Below are positions 9,211 to 20,100 of a stretch of DNA of 64,000 bases, in pieces. Both the position numbers and the translations under genes were made by a program. The DNA is taken from positions 8,786 through 72,785 of the forward strand of contig CBDDKW010000022.1 of the NCBI GenBank assembly GCA_965230425.1, given 5' to 3'. The notes under the pieces were generated by a model that worked only from the letters and a program-made list of their open reading frames with translations, ran no database searches and was not told the origin of the DNA. Every line of letters begins with the position of its first letter. Positions within the stretch are counted from its first letter, which is position 1. Source of the DNA: CBDDKW01 sp965230425. Lineage in GTDB: Bacteria; Pseudomonadota; Gammaproteobacteria; UBA1113.

Positions 9211-9548
9211 GCATATTTTTATTAGTGAAAAATTAACCTATCTATAAAGTTATTCTATTTGTAGTGGTGCTTTATTAATAGCACGTACTACATGTTGTAT
9301 TTATTCATTTTTTTGTATTTACTTTGATCGAAATATAATAAATCATTAATCTTATCTCCTTATAAAAAAATCGTTTTTTTCCTACAAGCAATAGCATGAT
9401 AAAGCCTTTTGCTAGTTTTTTTGTAGGCTAGTGCACAATTATTATTATGATTGTTTCTTGCCTGTTACATGTGCAAACGTTTTAGCACGGGTAAGCAAAT
9501 ATATGATGTTGTAAAGTCCAATGTCTATAGCAAGTACTCCTTTATTTA
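9211..9548. other. AT-rich intergenic region
   Basis: Between the 6S promoter and the end of the glycine-zipper gene. Very AT-rich with several T runs (for example around 9361-9380 and 9416-9423). I see no ORF with a ribosome site and no convincing terminator for the upstream gene. Confidence 0.4.
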
Positions 9549-10742
9549 CTAGCTGTTATTCAACCCAAGCTGAGTGACTTGTGGACTACCTTCTTCTGTG
9601 GGTATTTTAGGTGAAGGCACTCTGTTATTAAGGCTGTTATCAGGTGCATTGTGCCAAAAGGAGAATGCACCAGGGAAAGTTGTTTTTACAAGGCTATGAA
9701 TACTTGCTTTCCAGCACTCTACGTAGGATACCTGAGTCGATGTTGTTGTTTGAGTTGATGTTTTCTGTATAGAGGATCCTGTGGGCGTTGTTTCTTGTTC
9801 GCTTATTTTTTTCGTGCTTGTATAACATTGGAACATGCTGAATATAAGCCGTGTGGTAAGGCCAAATATTAATGCACCAGCAGCAGCGCCAAGGGCGGTA
9901 CCTAAACCAGGTAAAAATGCACTGCCTAAGGTTGCACCTAAATTGGCACCTACGGCAGCAGAAATACCACAAAAGATATGTGAGCTAGGATCATCATCTT
10001 TGACAAAATGTTTGCTGAGCTTAGTTGACACTGCGCCAATGACGCGTCCTAATAAATTACCTAGCAGGGCGCCTACGATTAAACCAACCACAGGCATGGC
10101 AGGACAGAGGAAAAAACCTAATCCTGCACCAACAGTCGAGGTAATATTGGCTGCTAAAATGGAATTAAAGCGCATATCTGGTGGCGGCATTCTAAATTTA
10201 TTAATCATATAAGCCATAAATGTACCAATGGCAGGGACTAAGCAAGCACCAGCAATAGCACCTACCACAGGTCCAATACCAGGTACTGGGATGAGCATGC
10301 CGAGGGTGGCACCTAAACCGGCACCAATCACACTACTAATACTGGTTAATACCAAGATTTCTGGACGCAACTGCGGAAAGCATTTGCGTAGTAATGTGGC
10401 CATGGCTGCGCCCAGCGGGCCAATAATGACTGCGCCAGCTAACGTGCCAACTAAATCGCCTAAGCCTGGGAAGCCTATGAACAAAATTGAACCAAGTTCG
10501 CTACCAATAATGGCGCCACCTACAGCGCTAAGTACACCAATGGTCCTGATATCAGGTTGTTTCATTTTATTGCGATAACGGTAAGCAAGGAGGCTGCCTG
10601 CAGCAGCGGTGATGAAAGCACCAATAACTGAGCCTATGAAAGCGCCAAAGGGGATGGGTAAAAGAGCACCGATGGTACTGCCAGCCATAATACCGAGGAA
10701 AGCCATGGTGGTTCCATGAATTAGATAATGGTAATTGTACAT
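9549..10742 (-). CDS. Glycine-zipper-rich membrane protein with internal repeats
   Basis: About 397 residues. At least five successive units of the type GATLGxLxPxPGxGxxVGAxxGA, each two hydrophobic Gly/Ala-rich helices separated by a short basic or polar segment. This pattern belongs to glycine-zipper proteins that insert in membranes. The C-terminal ~90 residues are soluble, Ser/Thr-rich and hydrophilic. No catalytic motif. A TTG at 10787 could extend it by 15 residues, but ATG 10742 with an upstream AGAAG is preferred. Function unknown; stands alone with its own promoter region. Confidence 0.75.
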   Translation of the reverse strand: MYNYHYLIHGTTMAFLGIMAGSTIGALLPIPFGAFIGSVIGAFITAAAGSLLAYRYRNKMKQPDIRTIGVLSAVGGAIIGSELGSILFIGFPGLGDLVGTLAGAVIIGPLGAAMATLLRKCFPQLRPEILVLTSISSVIGAGLGATLGMLIPVPGIGPVVGAIAGACLVPAIGTFMAYMINKFRMPPPDMRFNSILAANITSTVGAGLGFFLCPAMPVVGLIVGALLGNLLGRVIGAVSTKLSKHFVKDDDPSSHIFCGISAAVGANLGATLGSAFLPGLGTALGAAAGALIFGLTTRLIFSMFQCYTSTKKISEQETTPTGSSIQKTSTQTTTSTQVSYVECWKASIHSLVKTTFPGAFSFWHNAPDNSLNNRVPSPKIPTEEGSPQVTQLGLNNS

Positions 10743-11416
10743 CCTTTTACTTCTTTTTATTGTTACCGTGTGGCAAGCAGGTTTCAAAATTCAGTTGAAA
10801 ATGCTTGGGTTAAAACCATTGCGCAGTTAAATACGATATTATCTTGCACAGAGAGTGGATTAATTTAAGTGACTACGATGCCGCTCTCAGAACTTCTTGT
10901 TTAATAACATATTTATTGGCAATTTATCGCCGTTTTATTATTCTGCCATAAAATCCTTTTGCATAGAGATAACTATAGCAGCTACTTTGAATTATGAATT
11001 TCACAGGTTTTTTTGTGTTACATTTACGCAAAAAAGTCATTTTTTTGATTTTTTTTGAATTTTTTTAACATTTATTGTGCTAAAATCCACCGCTTGAGGA
11101 ACAAAGTGAAAGAATATGATTCTACTGGCTTTTTGTTTGGGATTATTTAGACAGAAATAAGCGGTTGTGTTCTATTTGAACAAAAAAAACTTATATTTCA
11201 AGCCTGACACAAATGGATGGTAGGTATCGAGGGTTGACCTTTGGTAGCGAGAAGCGTTAAATAGAAAATTGTAAATTTTAGCGGAAGTTTTCGCTTTACA
11301 ACTCAAGGTTGATTTATTAGGATGCTCACATTGCAGTTTTCAATTAAAAGTTATAGCTGTTGTAGTGAATGTGTGAATCAACTGACTGCGGTCAGACGCA
11401 AATTAGACAGAGGTAG
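10743..11416. other. Long intergenic region with possible structured leader
   Basis: Divergent spacer between the glycine-zipper gene and the MFS gene. An extended -10 (TGCTAAAAT, 11078-11086) follows a T-rich tract. Just downstream, ACCGCTT (11089-11095) can pair with AAGCGGT (11159-11165), and an imperfect inverted repeat lies near 11269-11301. If the promoter is real, the MFS transcript has a leader of about 320 nt. No ORF or known riboswitch recognised. Confidence 0.4.
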
Positions 11417-12757
11417 ATGACTATCATGGATCAGAAACAAATAGAGCAGGGGACAAGGAGGTACATGTTGCTACCGTGGATTGTCTGTGGTTTGGGTGCT
11501 CTTTTCTACTGCTATGAATATTTTCTCCGTATTACCCCCAGTATTATGACGCAAGAGTTAATGGGTGTATTCCATATTAACGCTGCCCAGTTGGGTAATC
11601 TTGCTGCTTTCTATTATTATGCTTATACGCCGATGCAACTCCCTGTTGGGATGCTCATGGATCGTTACGGTCCACGACGCTTATTAACTTTAGCTTGCCT
11701 GTTATGTGCTATCGGCTCTTATCTCTTCGCTATTAATGTACTGTCCCTGTCAGAGTTAGGACGCTTTTTGGTAGGTTTTGGTTCAGCCTTTGCCTTCGTT
11801 GGGGTGCTGAAGTTAGCCACCATTTGGTTACCACCTAATCGTTTTGCCTTTGTAGCAGGTATGGTGACTGCGCTTGGGATGGCTGGGGCCATGGGCGGTG
11901 ATATAGCCTTAGCTAGCTTTGTGGATGCCATCGGTTGGCATGCAACAGTGTTTATTACTTCAGTACTTGGGATGATTTTAGCCTTTATTCTTTGGGCTGT
12001 CATTCGAGATTCACGTGCCGATGTTACCCATACAAAGACCGTGGAAGCGGAGAATCCCACAACCTTTGCCGCACTCTTTGCCAGTGTTTTGCAGCTAATT
12101 AAACAACCCGTTTTTTGGGTGAATGGCATTATTGGTTGTCTATTATTCTTACCTTTAACTGCCTTTGCTGAATTTTGGGGGGTACCATACTTACAACATG
12201 CTCAACACTTAAGCAAATTAAATGCAGCTACAGCGGCATCCATGGTATTCCTTGGGTTTGCCATTGGTGGAGCAATGATGGGGTATATTTCCGATAAGCG
12301 CAGTGTACGTAAATTACCTATATTTTTTGGTTCGGTTTTTTCTGCTTTAATGGCCTGTTTGTTACTGTACACGCCTAGATTGCCTAGTTTTGAAGTATAT
12401 GCGTTAACCTTTGCCTTAGGCTTTTTTGCCAGTGCACAAATCATTGTCTTTGCTATCGCTAAAGATTCCACTAGCAGACAATTCTCCGCCACAGCTATCG
12501 CACTGACCAACTTATTTATCATGTTGGGTGGGGCTATGTTTCAGCCTTTAATTGGTAGTTTATTGGATGCGCATGCACATGGGACTTCGATAGATAATAT
12601 CGCTCTATTTACTGTGGCTGATTATCGTTATGCTATCAGTGTTTTGCCCATTGGTTTACTAGCCGCTGCTTTCCTAAGCTTGTTCTTGCCTAGTGATAGG
12701 TTACTCAAGCAGGAAGAACAACAAGCTGAAATAGAAGGCCAAACATTGACGGCCTAA
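11417..12757 (+). CDS. MFS transporter
   Basis: 446 residues with about twelve hydrophobic helices. The loop between helices 2 and 3 carries the MFS signature (GMLMDRYGPRRLL), so this is a proton- or gradient-driven inner-membrane carrier. Such single-gene MFS proteins are numerous in Legionellales; the substrate cannot be told from sequence. Start at 11417 follows AGAGG; an ATG at 11426 is an alternative. The stop codon overlaps the stop of the convergent ATPase gene. Confidence 0.88.
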   Translation: MTIMDQKQIEQGTRRYMLLPWIVCGLGALFYCYEYFLRITPSIMTQELMGVFHINAAQLGNLAAFYYYAYTPMQLPVGMLMDRYGPRRLLTLACLLCAIGSYLFAINVLSLSELGRFLVGFGSAFAFVGVLKLATIWLPPNRFAFVAGMVTALGMAGAMGGDIALASFVDAIGWHATVFITSVLGMILAFILWAVIRDSRADVTHTKTVEAENPTTFAALFASVLQLIKQPVFWVNGIIGCLLFLPLTAFAEFWGVPYLQHAQHLSKLNAATAASMVFLGFAIGGAMMGYISDKRSVRKLPIFFGSVFSALMACLLLYTPRLPSFEVYALTFALGFFASAQIIVFAIAKDSTSRQFSATAIALTNLFIMLGGAMFQPLIGSLLDAHAHGTSIDNIALFTVADYRYAISVLPIGLLAAAFLSLFLPSDRLLKQEEQQAEIEGQTLTA

Positions 12758-13962
12758 GTTTTTTCATTGCTGACTAGAGATTCTAGGATGCTTTGGATAT
12801 TCTGCCATGGGACTGCGGTAATGTTGTCATCAACTTGATAGGCTTGTGGTGTTCTGCATATAATGTAGGCCTGTTGTGTTGGGTATTCTTCGATAAATTT
12901 TTTCAAATGTCTTGCATCAGATTTTCCTGGCTTGTCAGTCCACTTTACTTCAATAGGCGCATAATGATGAGCGTAGTCAATAACATAATCCACTTCGGGT
13001 CCTGCTGCATCTTGCCAGTGTCTTAATTTAATTTGTGGTGAAATAAATTGGCTCAATGAAATTAACTCGTTACCAACATAGTGTTCAAACAAATAGCCTA
13101 AATGAGCTTGGGGTAAGCGTACGCCTTCATTAGCACAGGCGCGCCTTATGCCTAAATCAAAAAACAAATATTTAGGTGATTTAATGAGGCGACGCTTGGT
13201 TTGGCTCTCAGTTAAAGGATCAATACGATGCACAATGAGACAATCTTCCAGTAGCTGGTAATAGTTCGCAACAGTTGAATGGGCAATGCCAATATCTTGA
13301 GATATGCGAGAAAAGTTTTGTACTTTTCCAGCTTCACCAGCAGCCACTTCAAGAAAGCGGGTAAAATGGCCAATATTCCTAACGGCGGCTTCTGCTCTGA
13401 TCTCATCTTCTAAATAGGTTGTTACATAGGAATACAGATCAGTTTCACGGTATGCGTGATCTGTGCCACTGATGATCCCTGGTAAAGTACCGTATAACAA
13501 TATATCTTCTAGAGGTGGGTTAATTGTAAACATTTCATTATATACCAGAGGTGACATTGACAATGAGACAACGCGGCCAGGCAGTAAATTAATATTTTTG
13601 CCGTGCTTGAGTTTGCGGGCAGAGGAGCCGCTTAAGATAAATTGGGCTGCACCTTCATCAATGAATACTTGGATAATATCCATGACCTGAGGGATTTTTT
13701 GTACTTCATCGATAAATATAAGCGGTTTTTGCGAGTAGGTTTTTATTTTTGCCTCTAACTCTTTTTCGAATAACTCAACATTAGCTTCGTAACGGAGTCT
13801 GGTATGGGCTTTAGCAAATGAATAGCTGAGATCGGGTTTGATTTGGGTCTGAATGACGGTGGTTTTACCAGTTTGCCGTGCGCCAAGCAATAAAACACTC
13901 TTGCCACGGGCCAGGGCTGTTTTTATGTTAGATTCAATAATACGAGATACATAAGGTTCCAT
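12754..13962 (-). CDS. AAA ATPase with DUF4143 domain
   Basis: About 402 residues. Walker A LLLGARQTGKTT near residues 25-36, Walker B LIFIDEVQKIPQ, sensor-like FILSGSSARKL, then a winged-helix segment and the C-terminal nuclease-fold DUF4143 region (LFEHYVGNELI...GPEVDYVIDY...APIEVKW). This family is patchily distributed, often acquired, with no settled function. Start chosen at ATG 13962; a GTG at 14028 inside the upstream inverted repeat would add 22 atypical residues. Neither start has a strong ribosome site. Confidence 0.87.
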   Translation of the reverse strand: MEPYVSRIIESNIKTALARGKSVLLLGARQTGKTTVIQTQIKPDLSYSFAKAHTRLRYEANVELFEKELEAKIKTYSQKPLIFIDEVQKIPQVMDIIQVFIDEGAAQFILSGSSARKLKHGKNINLLPGRVVSLSMSPLVYNEMFTINPPLEDILLYGTLPGIISGTDHAYRETDLYSYVTTYLEDEIRAEAAVRNIGHFTRFLEVAAGEAGKVQNFSRISQDIGIAHSTVANYYQLLEDCLIVHRIDPLTESQTKRRLIKSPKYLFFDLGIRRACANEGVRLPQAHLGYLFEHYVGNELISLSQFISPQIKLRHWQDAAGPEVDYVIDYAHHYAPIEVKWTDKPGKSDARHLKKFIEEYPTQQAYIICRTPQAYQVDDNITAVPWQNIQSILESLVSNEKT

Positions 13963-13998
13963 AAACTGAATTATTATTGAAAATTGAGCGTTAATCAA

Positions 13999-14048
13999 CA
14001 AAATACATTGAATATTGTCGTCTAACACTCAATATTCAATGTATTTTG
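13999..14048. repeat. Perfect 19-bp inverted repeat upstream of ATPase gene
   Basis: Arms 13999-14017 and 14030-14048 are exact reverse complements separated by 12 nt. It lies 37-86 bases before the ATPase start, where an operator or promoter would be. AT-rich, with no T-run that would make it a terminator. Confidence 0.9.
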
Positions 14049-14300
14049 AGTATTAAGCACTAATAATACAAGATTTATTCATAAAAGTTTTTTTAAATTA
14101 TTCCAAAAAGGCTTGAGAGTACTGCAAATAGACACGCGTGTAGCTTGGTAAACATCAGTCCTGTTGGCTATATCCCCAGTTCGTTCTACATTTGCCAGAT
14201 GTATGAAGAAGCCGTGAATATGATTGTTTGTTCCCAGATAAAGTAAGGTTTTATACTAGAACTTCCAGCTTGCTGCGTATTTCTCAAACCTGTGAGGGCT

Positions 14301-16913
14301 TTAAATAGCATTAACAACTGTACTCTCAGAAGCATCAGCTTTCATAGCTGGGCTTCCAGTGCCTGCGTCAGGCATCACCATATCAGCAGTCGCTACTGGC
14401 TCATCCGTGCCTATCCCTGAGTCATCTGCTGGCGCGTTCCAATTACTACACCAACTCAAACAGGATTTTAAGCCAGCAGTACAGTTACCTAAACGCTCAC
14501 TCCAGCTTGGTGATGATTGAGAGTCTGCTGAGTCATAAGTTTCTGCTAGGAGAGGGCTTGTTTCTTTAGCTTCATTAGCTGCATTATCAGTATGGGCTAA
14601 TTTTTCCATTAAATACTCGACATCATCATCCCATAGACCTGCTTGCATAATATTAGCAAAATAGTTTGTCCATAAATTTTTATCACCCAGGATCTTGCGG
14701 CAGGCATCATTGTGGATACCTTGGCACTGTGTAATTAAATCACCTACGGCATCATCGTAGGCTAATATACTGTTTTTGACAGGGTCCTTACCATAAGCCT
14801 GTTGGTAAAGGCGGTAACATTTTAATAGAGAGGCAAAAATACCGCTACCATTAACGCCCATGGAGGAAATGAAAGAGGCGAGGATCATGGTATTAACGAG
14901 AGTATCACTTTCAAAGCAAGACTCTAGAATGGTCTCAATAGCACTACCCGCAGATAATGCGCCAGATATATAACTGATACTGCGCATGAAATTGTATAAA
15001 CGTGGGTTAAATTCGCTTTCAAGGCAGACAGGTTTTGATGGTTCTGCAGCTAATCCCATCTTGTATAATATATCTTGTGTTTGGCGTTTAACCCAGGCAT
15101 AAATAGCACTGCCAGAGGGGTATGCTAGACAAATAATCAAGAAAATAAAGCAAATAAAACTTAACCAATCAGCGGTAAATGCAAAGAGTTTATCGCCATC
15201 AGTGGCATTTTTGACCTGTGTGCATTCATTCATACCATTATCGGGATCGTTCATTTGTCCCATGGCTAATAATTGAAAAAAGATATTGGTTGCTTGGTAA
15301 TAGCCAACAATCCCATAAAGCACAACAGCCGCATAGACGGTACCCGTTAAGACAGAAGCCAGTGAGTCTAAGCGTTTGAGCACATTGTTAAAGAGTTTAT
15401 GAATGGGAAAGGTTTTATAACTGTATAACCAGTCCAGTGTGGGGGCTTCAGAACCTAAGCCTTGTATTGCCCATTTACTAGGGAGCAAAATTGGGGCCAA
15501 GAGTAGCACGAGGGGACCTAATAAGGCTGCTTCAAAGAGAGTATCATCAATAGGGTGTATAGATTCACCTTGGCTACCAATAGTTGCTAAGAGGCTTGCA
15601 AGATCTGGTTGTGTTTGCTGTAGTAAATCATGAATTTCCGCTAGCTTTGTAATACGCTGTTCAGGGAATAATTGCATATTTAGTTGATGACCATCAGCGA
15701 GTGCTTGGGCAAATAAACCCTTGCTTTGATTTAATATCCGCGCAAGTCTGGGATCAGGAATATCAGTGCTGCCACTCCAGAGCCGGTACCAATAGTTGAG
15801 TTGGTGATAGCCTGTGCTTAGTAGGCGCATACTACGTGGCATAAAGCTATTTAAAGCCTCTGGGATTAGATAGAACAGGCCCTTTATCAGTGACGAATAA
15901 TGTACAATCCCCGTGGGGCCTTGGCATAGTGCAGATAGGGCAAACATCGTAATTATTTTTTCGGGTCTATCGCGCCAATCATTGGCAAAGGAAAAGTATG
16001 TCATAACAGCTAGGGGTATAACAGAGACTATAGCAATACCCTTAATAGTATTCTTGGGGGTATTACTCAAGAATTTTTCACACTTTGTTATATCATTTTT
16101 ATTGTAGTGTAAATAATTGCTAGCATCGCTAGGCGTTTGTGCTGACATGACTGGAATTAATGACCAACCTACGAGACCGCCATTAGCACCACCGCCAAAC
16201 AGACCGGATAAAGCCGATACCGTCTGTGTAATAACCTCATTCCAGCCATATTTCTCACCAATTGTTTGTGCTGCCTGGTAAGAGGGGTAGGCGAAGGCAA
16301 GCATATTGATAGCTGTTAAGGAGACAACAATGACTTTATTTTTGAAGCGTAAGTATAAATGGTAAACCTTATTAGGATCACTTGTCTCTGCCTCTGCATT
16401 CTCAAGCAAGTGAGTGAGATCATCGTTAGAGATAAATGCAGTTGGAGGTGCACCCTCTGGTACATAGTCTGTGGGATTATTGAGACCAATCTCAACAAAA
16501 TCAATAGTTTCTGTAGCTATGGTGGGTGGAGCGTCGTTCTCAGTGCTTGGTTGTTCAGGGCAGGGAAAATTAACTGCCTCAGCATCGTTGTTCGCCTTGG
16601 CTTGTATGAGCGAGGCTAGAGGTGGGCCTAAGTGCTCGTGTATTAAAGCATCAAGTGCTGCTTGTGGATTTTTATATTGTTTACGTTTTTTTTTGCGTTT
16701 TCTTGACTTTCGTGTGTCAGAACTGGCAGTTGGTTCTGGGTTATTTGCAGGTATGTGGTCACCAAACATATCCAGTTCAATGTGTCCAGGGTCCTCACTC
16801 CCTAAAGGTCCATATGGATTATGGACTGGAACAGAATAGCGTGACTGTTTATTGCTGTCTGAGCCCGGAACAGATGATGGCTGTCCATGAGTGTTTGAGC
16901 CTGAGTTTGGCAT
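14301..16913 (-). CDS. Large multi-pass membrane protein, effector-like, unknown
   Basis: 870 residues, no family recognised. A hydrophilic N-terminal ~190 residues carries a strongly basic RKSRKRKKKRKQYKN patch near residue 70 that resembles a eukaryotic nuclear localisation signal. About seven hydrophobic segments follow, spread over residues 195-720. The C-terminal ~100 residues are acidic and Ser/Ala-rich, ending ESTVVNAI. Size, architecture and lack of relatives suggest a host-targeted protein; that is inference. ATG at 16913. It is read in the same direction as the 1104-residue gene but separated from it by a MITE-like palindrome. Confidence 0.72.
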   Translation of the reverse strand: MPNSGSNTHGQPSSVPGSDSNKQSRYSVPVHNPYGPLGSEDPGHIELDMFGDHIPANNPEPTASSDTRKSRKRKKKRKQYKNPQAALDALIHEHLGPPLASLIQAKANNDAEAVNFPCPEQPSTENDAPPTIATETIDFVEIGLNNPTDYVPEGAPPTAFISNDDLTHLLENAEAETSDPNKVYHLYLRFKNKVIVVSLTAINMLAFAYPSYQAAQTIGEKYGWNEVITQTVSALSGLFGGGANGGLVGWSLIPVMSAQTPSDASNYLHYNKNDITKCEKFLSNTPKNTIKGIAIVSVIPLAVMTYFSFANDWRDRPEKIITMFALSALCQGPTGIVHYSSLIKGLFYLIPEALNSFMPRSMRLLSTGYHQLNYWYRLWSGSTDIPDPRLARILNQSKGLFAQALADGHQLNMQLFPEQRITKLAEIHDLLQQTQPDLASLLATIGSQGESIHPIDDTLFEAALLGPLVLLLAPILLPSKWAIQGLGSEAPTLDWLYSYKTFPIHKLFNNVLKRLDSLASVLTGTVYAAVVLYGIVGYYQATNIFFQLLAMGQMNDPDNGMNECTQVKNATDGDKLFAFTADWLSFICFIFLIICLAYPSGSAIYAWVKRQTQDILYKMGLAAEPSKPVCLESEFNPRLYNFMRSISYISGALSAGSAIETILESCFESDTLVNTMILASFISSMGVNGSGIFASLLKCYRLYQQAYGKDPVKNSILAYDDAVGDLITQCQGIHNDACRKILGDKNLWTNYFANIMQAGLWDDDVEYLMEKLAHTDNAANEAKETSPLLAETYDSADSQSSPSWSERLGNCTAGLKSCLSWCSNWNAPADDSGIGTDEPVATADMVMPDAGTGSPAMKADASESTVVNAI

Positions 16914-16947
16914 AGTTCATTACCTTGTGGTTATTATTATCAAGTTA

Positions 16948-17111
16948 TATACCCGTAGCGTCTCATATTTAGGGCTTTCTAGCATGTTATTTTCCGCCAG
17001 CTAAAGACTTTAAATTTTGCCAATAGTCCACTATTACCTGCAATTTAAAATCTTTATCTAACGAAAAATTCCTGTCCTATAAAACCCTAAATATGAGACG
17101 CTACGGGTATA
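16948..17111. mobile_element. MITE-like palindromic element, 27-bp terminal inverted repeats
   Basis: Ends 16948-16974 and 17085-17111 are perfect 27-bp inverted repeats beginning TATACCCGTAGCG. Inner segments also pair (AAAGACTTTAAATT with AATTTAAAATCTTT; AATAGT with ACTATT), so the whole 164 bp can fold as one hairpin. Flanks are consistent with a TA target duplication. No coding capacity. No second copy seen in this window. Confidence 0.8.
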
Positions 17112-17116
17112 GTATT

Positions 17117-20100
17117 TTACAAAGTTGGTACTGTACGTAAGGTACCAACGGTGTTTAATTTCCCACTGATCATGTCAGTAGGCGGTACTAATTTTTCATC
17201 TTCTTTATCTTGTTCATCGCCAGTTTCTAATGTGCTGGTTCTATCAATAGCAGCTTGTAAGAGTCCGCCGTTTATGCGTTGATCTTGCCTAGCTGCTTCT
17301 TGAACATATGCAGTTGTATATCTCATTACATCAACATGAGAAGGCGTTTTTTGCCAAAATGATCCCTTTGTCGGCGTGTTTTGACTGACAGTTCGATGAA
17401 AATTAGCAATCTGCTGAGGTTGCCTAGGGTCTAATTTGGAAATAGATTTCATTAACCATAACAATACTTGTAATGAGTGAGCTGTTGATGTCGATTCAAT
17501 AGAGGCTAGTACCTGTTGTTGTAATGTTTTAATCACTTCCATATTGAAACGTAGATTTGATTCTTGAACAGTACAAGCTTTGCTGGCGGTTTGGTGAAAT
17601 TGAAAATGACGCTGTAAATACAAACACCAATTACTTGGGTTAATACCACGGTCACGCATAAAACTTAAGGCATCAATAATATGTCGATTAATTTTGGCAT
17701 TCGTTTGCCATATGATTTTTGCTAATTCATTTAATAAAATACCGGTGTTTGTACAACCCCGATCAATATCCCTTAAGTTTTGCTCTAGCCGATCGAGTGC
17801 TGCACATGCAGTCTTGAAGACAGAAGCTTCAAATGCAACTAAGGTACTGGCGATGATGCGCAGATCTGTCGCTTGGATTGAACCCGCAGGAGTCTGTGAA
17901 ACAGCCTCGAGAGTATATGAGGGTTGATCAGCTAAGGCTGCCACAACCCTTTGATGCATAGCTGTTACGCCAGTAATTGTGAAGTTTTGTTGCAGAGAAT
18001 TTTGTAGCGTACTTACATACCACTTCCGTCTTGCTGAGGCTGCTGTATCAGTAAAATGATGTGCCGATATTTCATCCCATGCATTAAGGTGTATATGACC
18101 GATTAATTGCTTTTGTTGTTGCTGCGGTAATCGTTCTGAGTGAGCACAACGTTGAATGAGTCCATGTAAGAATGCTACAAAGGGATGTGCTTCAGTTGCA
18201 TAGTTGCGGCTATCTAAAATAGTTCGTGTAGCTTGCTGATTATTGTCAGTTAATGCTAATTTTTCTGCTGCGGTTAAATAGGCTGTCATTTGCTGTTGCA
18301 GCATGATAAATCGGCAATAGTGGTGCAATAAACCTTTATAGTGGATCCACTTGGTTAAGTTGGCATGACAAGCATTCAAGTAAGCAAGTCTTTCTCTATT
18401 GCTTGGTGATTCGTTGACTGCAGAGGGGGCAGTTTTTAGATAGGCAGCTAAAATCACTTCATGTTCATGCGCAAGTGCCATAAATAAAGCCGCAGATACC
18501 TCAGTATTATCATCGCCAGTTTGCTGTTGATAGCAAGTTTGTAAGTGATGAGCTTGTTCTGCAATGAATCTTTCTGGATTAGTGATACCTTCGAACTCAC
18601 TTTTCATCGTGCTGTGGAATTCTATGAAGTTGTTGAATTCTGCTTCACTAATCTGATCTTGCTGTATCAAGCTTGTTAAAACCCTATAGCAGCGAAATAC
18701 AGGACTATTTTCCAGCAGAGGATAGAGTGCAGCATAATCTATCCTATTATTTAGAGCTTCCTTTGCAGGATCATTACGATCCTCAGGAATTGCATCTAAA
18801 CTAAAGACAGGTGAGGTCTTGACAGCAATATTGGCTGCTGAACTGGTTCGTGATATTGCTGCTGATGATTGACTTGAGCTAGCGCTACTGCGTGGGGCGG
18901 GTAGTGCTAGTTCATCACCACTTGAAGCCGGTGTATCAGGATCACTGGAAATATTCGCTGGTATACCCAAGTCACTATCGCTAGAACTTTGCCTGCTGGC
19001 TTGTCTGGTCTCTGCTGCGGCTTTTTCTGGCTTAACTTGTTTTATTACCTGTGCATGAGCCGTGCGTAATCTAAGCTGTTGGCAAGCAAAATCAGCGCTT
19101 AAGGCTTTAAAGCAATAAAGCTCAAAGGCACGGTATTTACCTTGTGCCCACAGCTTGCGTGTGTATTCTACCGCTTGGTTAAATTCAGCTTTCTCTGCAT
19201 CGCTACTCTGCAGCAGATGCTTTATGGTTTGTTCCTGTTGATTCTGTGCATAGTAAATAAGCTTTTCGACCCAGGCGAGTCGTTTTGCTAAGGTTTGTTC
19301 CGCGGTATTTTCCGCTTGCCAAAGTACATATTCGCGTTGAGCGTCTATAGAGTTTTGTGTAGGCGTTGTTCTGTGTGATTGGTTACGATGCCAATAAGCC
19401 TGAGATGCTGCACGTAATTGCTGCATAAATATTTGTAAACGTTGAATTTTACTGTGTTTAATCAGGTGTTTCTGCAAATTAGTCACAGCATCAATCAGCG
19501 TCTGCTCAACCGGTGTAGGTTGCTGAGCCGCGTAGATTGCTACTTGAGACTGTAAGGTGTTCACACATTGCATACCTAAGGTTTCAATGAGATATTGCTC
19601 AAGCTGTGCAGGTTTATTTGCTAATTTATCCACTAAGCGAATAATGTCTGTCTGTCTACCTGGTTTAATGGCTTCAGGTAGCGTACCGTGGTAATTGCTG
19701 CTACGACGTTGTTTGGGAGTGTGTAAATAACTAAAAAACTGTTGCCAACGTCCTAATTCAATGTTGATGTAAGCAAGAGAGCTTGATAAATTTTCAGTGA
19801 TTTTAAACTTAAGCCGAGTCGCATGCAGGGCACGGATGATACGAGCTATGCTGGACCTATGATATGTGTGCTGGTGGGCAGTCACTTGTTGGTTGATTGC
19901 CTGCAAGGCCGTGAGTTGGCTTTGATGTGCTGCTGATATCTGGGTATTACATTGTTCTATTTTAGCTACTAATTGCTCTACTTTAGCTAATATAGGTGTG
20001 ATCTGTGCAAAAATATAGCTAAGACTGTAATTAAATAAGGTTGTTTCATCAGTGCTTTGCGACAAATAGCCATGCAGTGCGTGCGCTTGATCTTGGGTAT

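Noticed and set aside
9835..10578. Two Pro/Ala-rich rightward ORFs
   Set aside because: Antisense to the glycine-zipper gene; their repetitive composition mirrors the GC-rich Gly/Ala codons of that gene.
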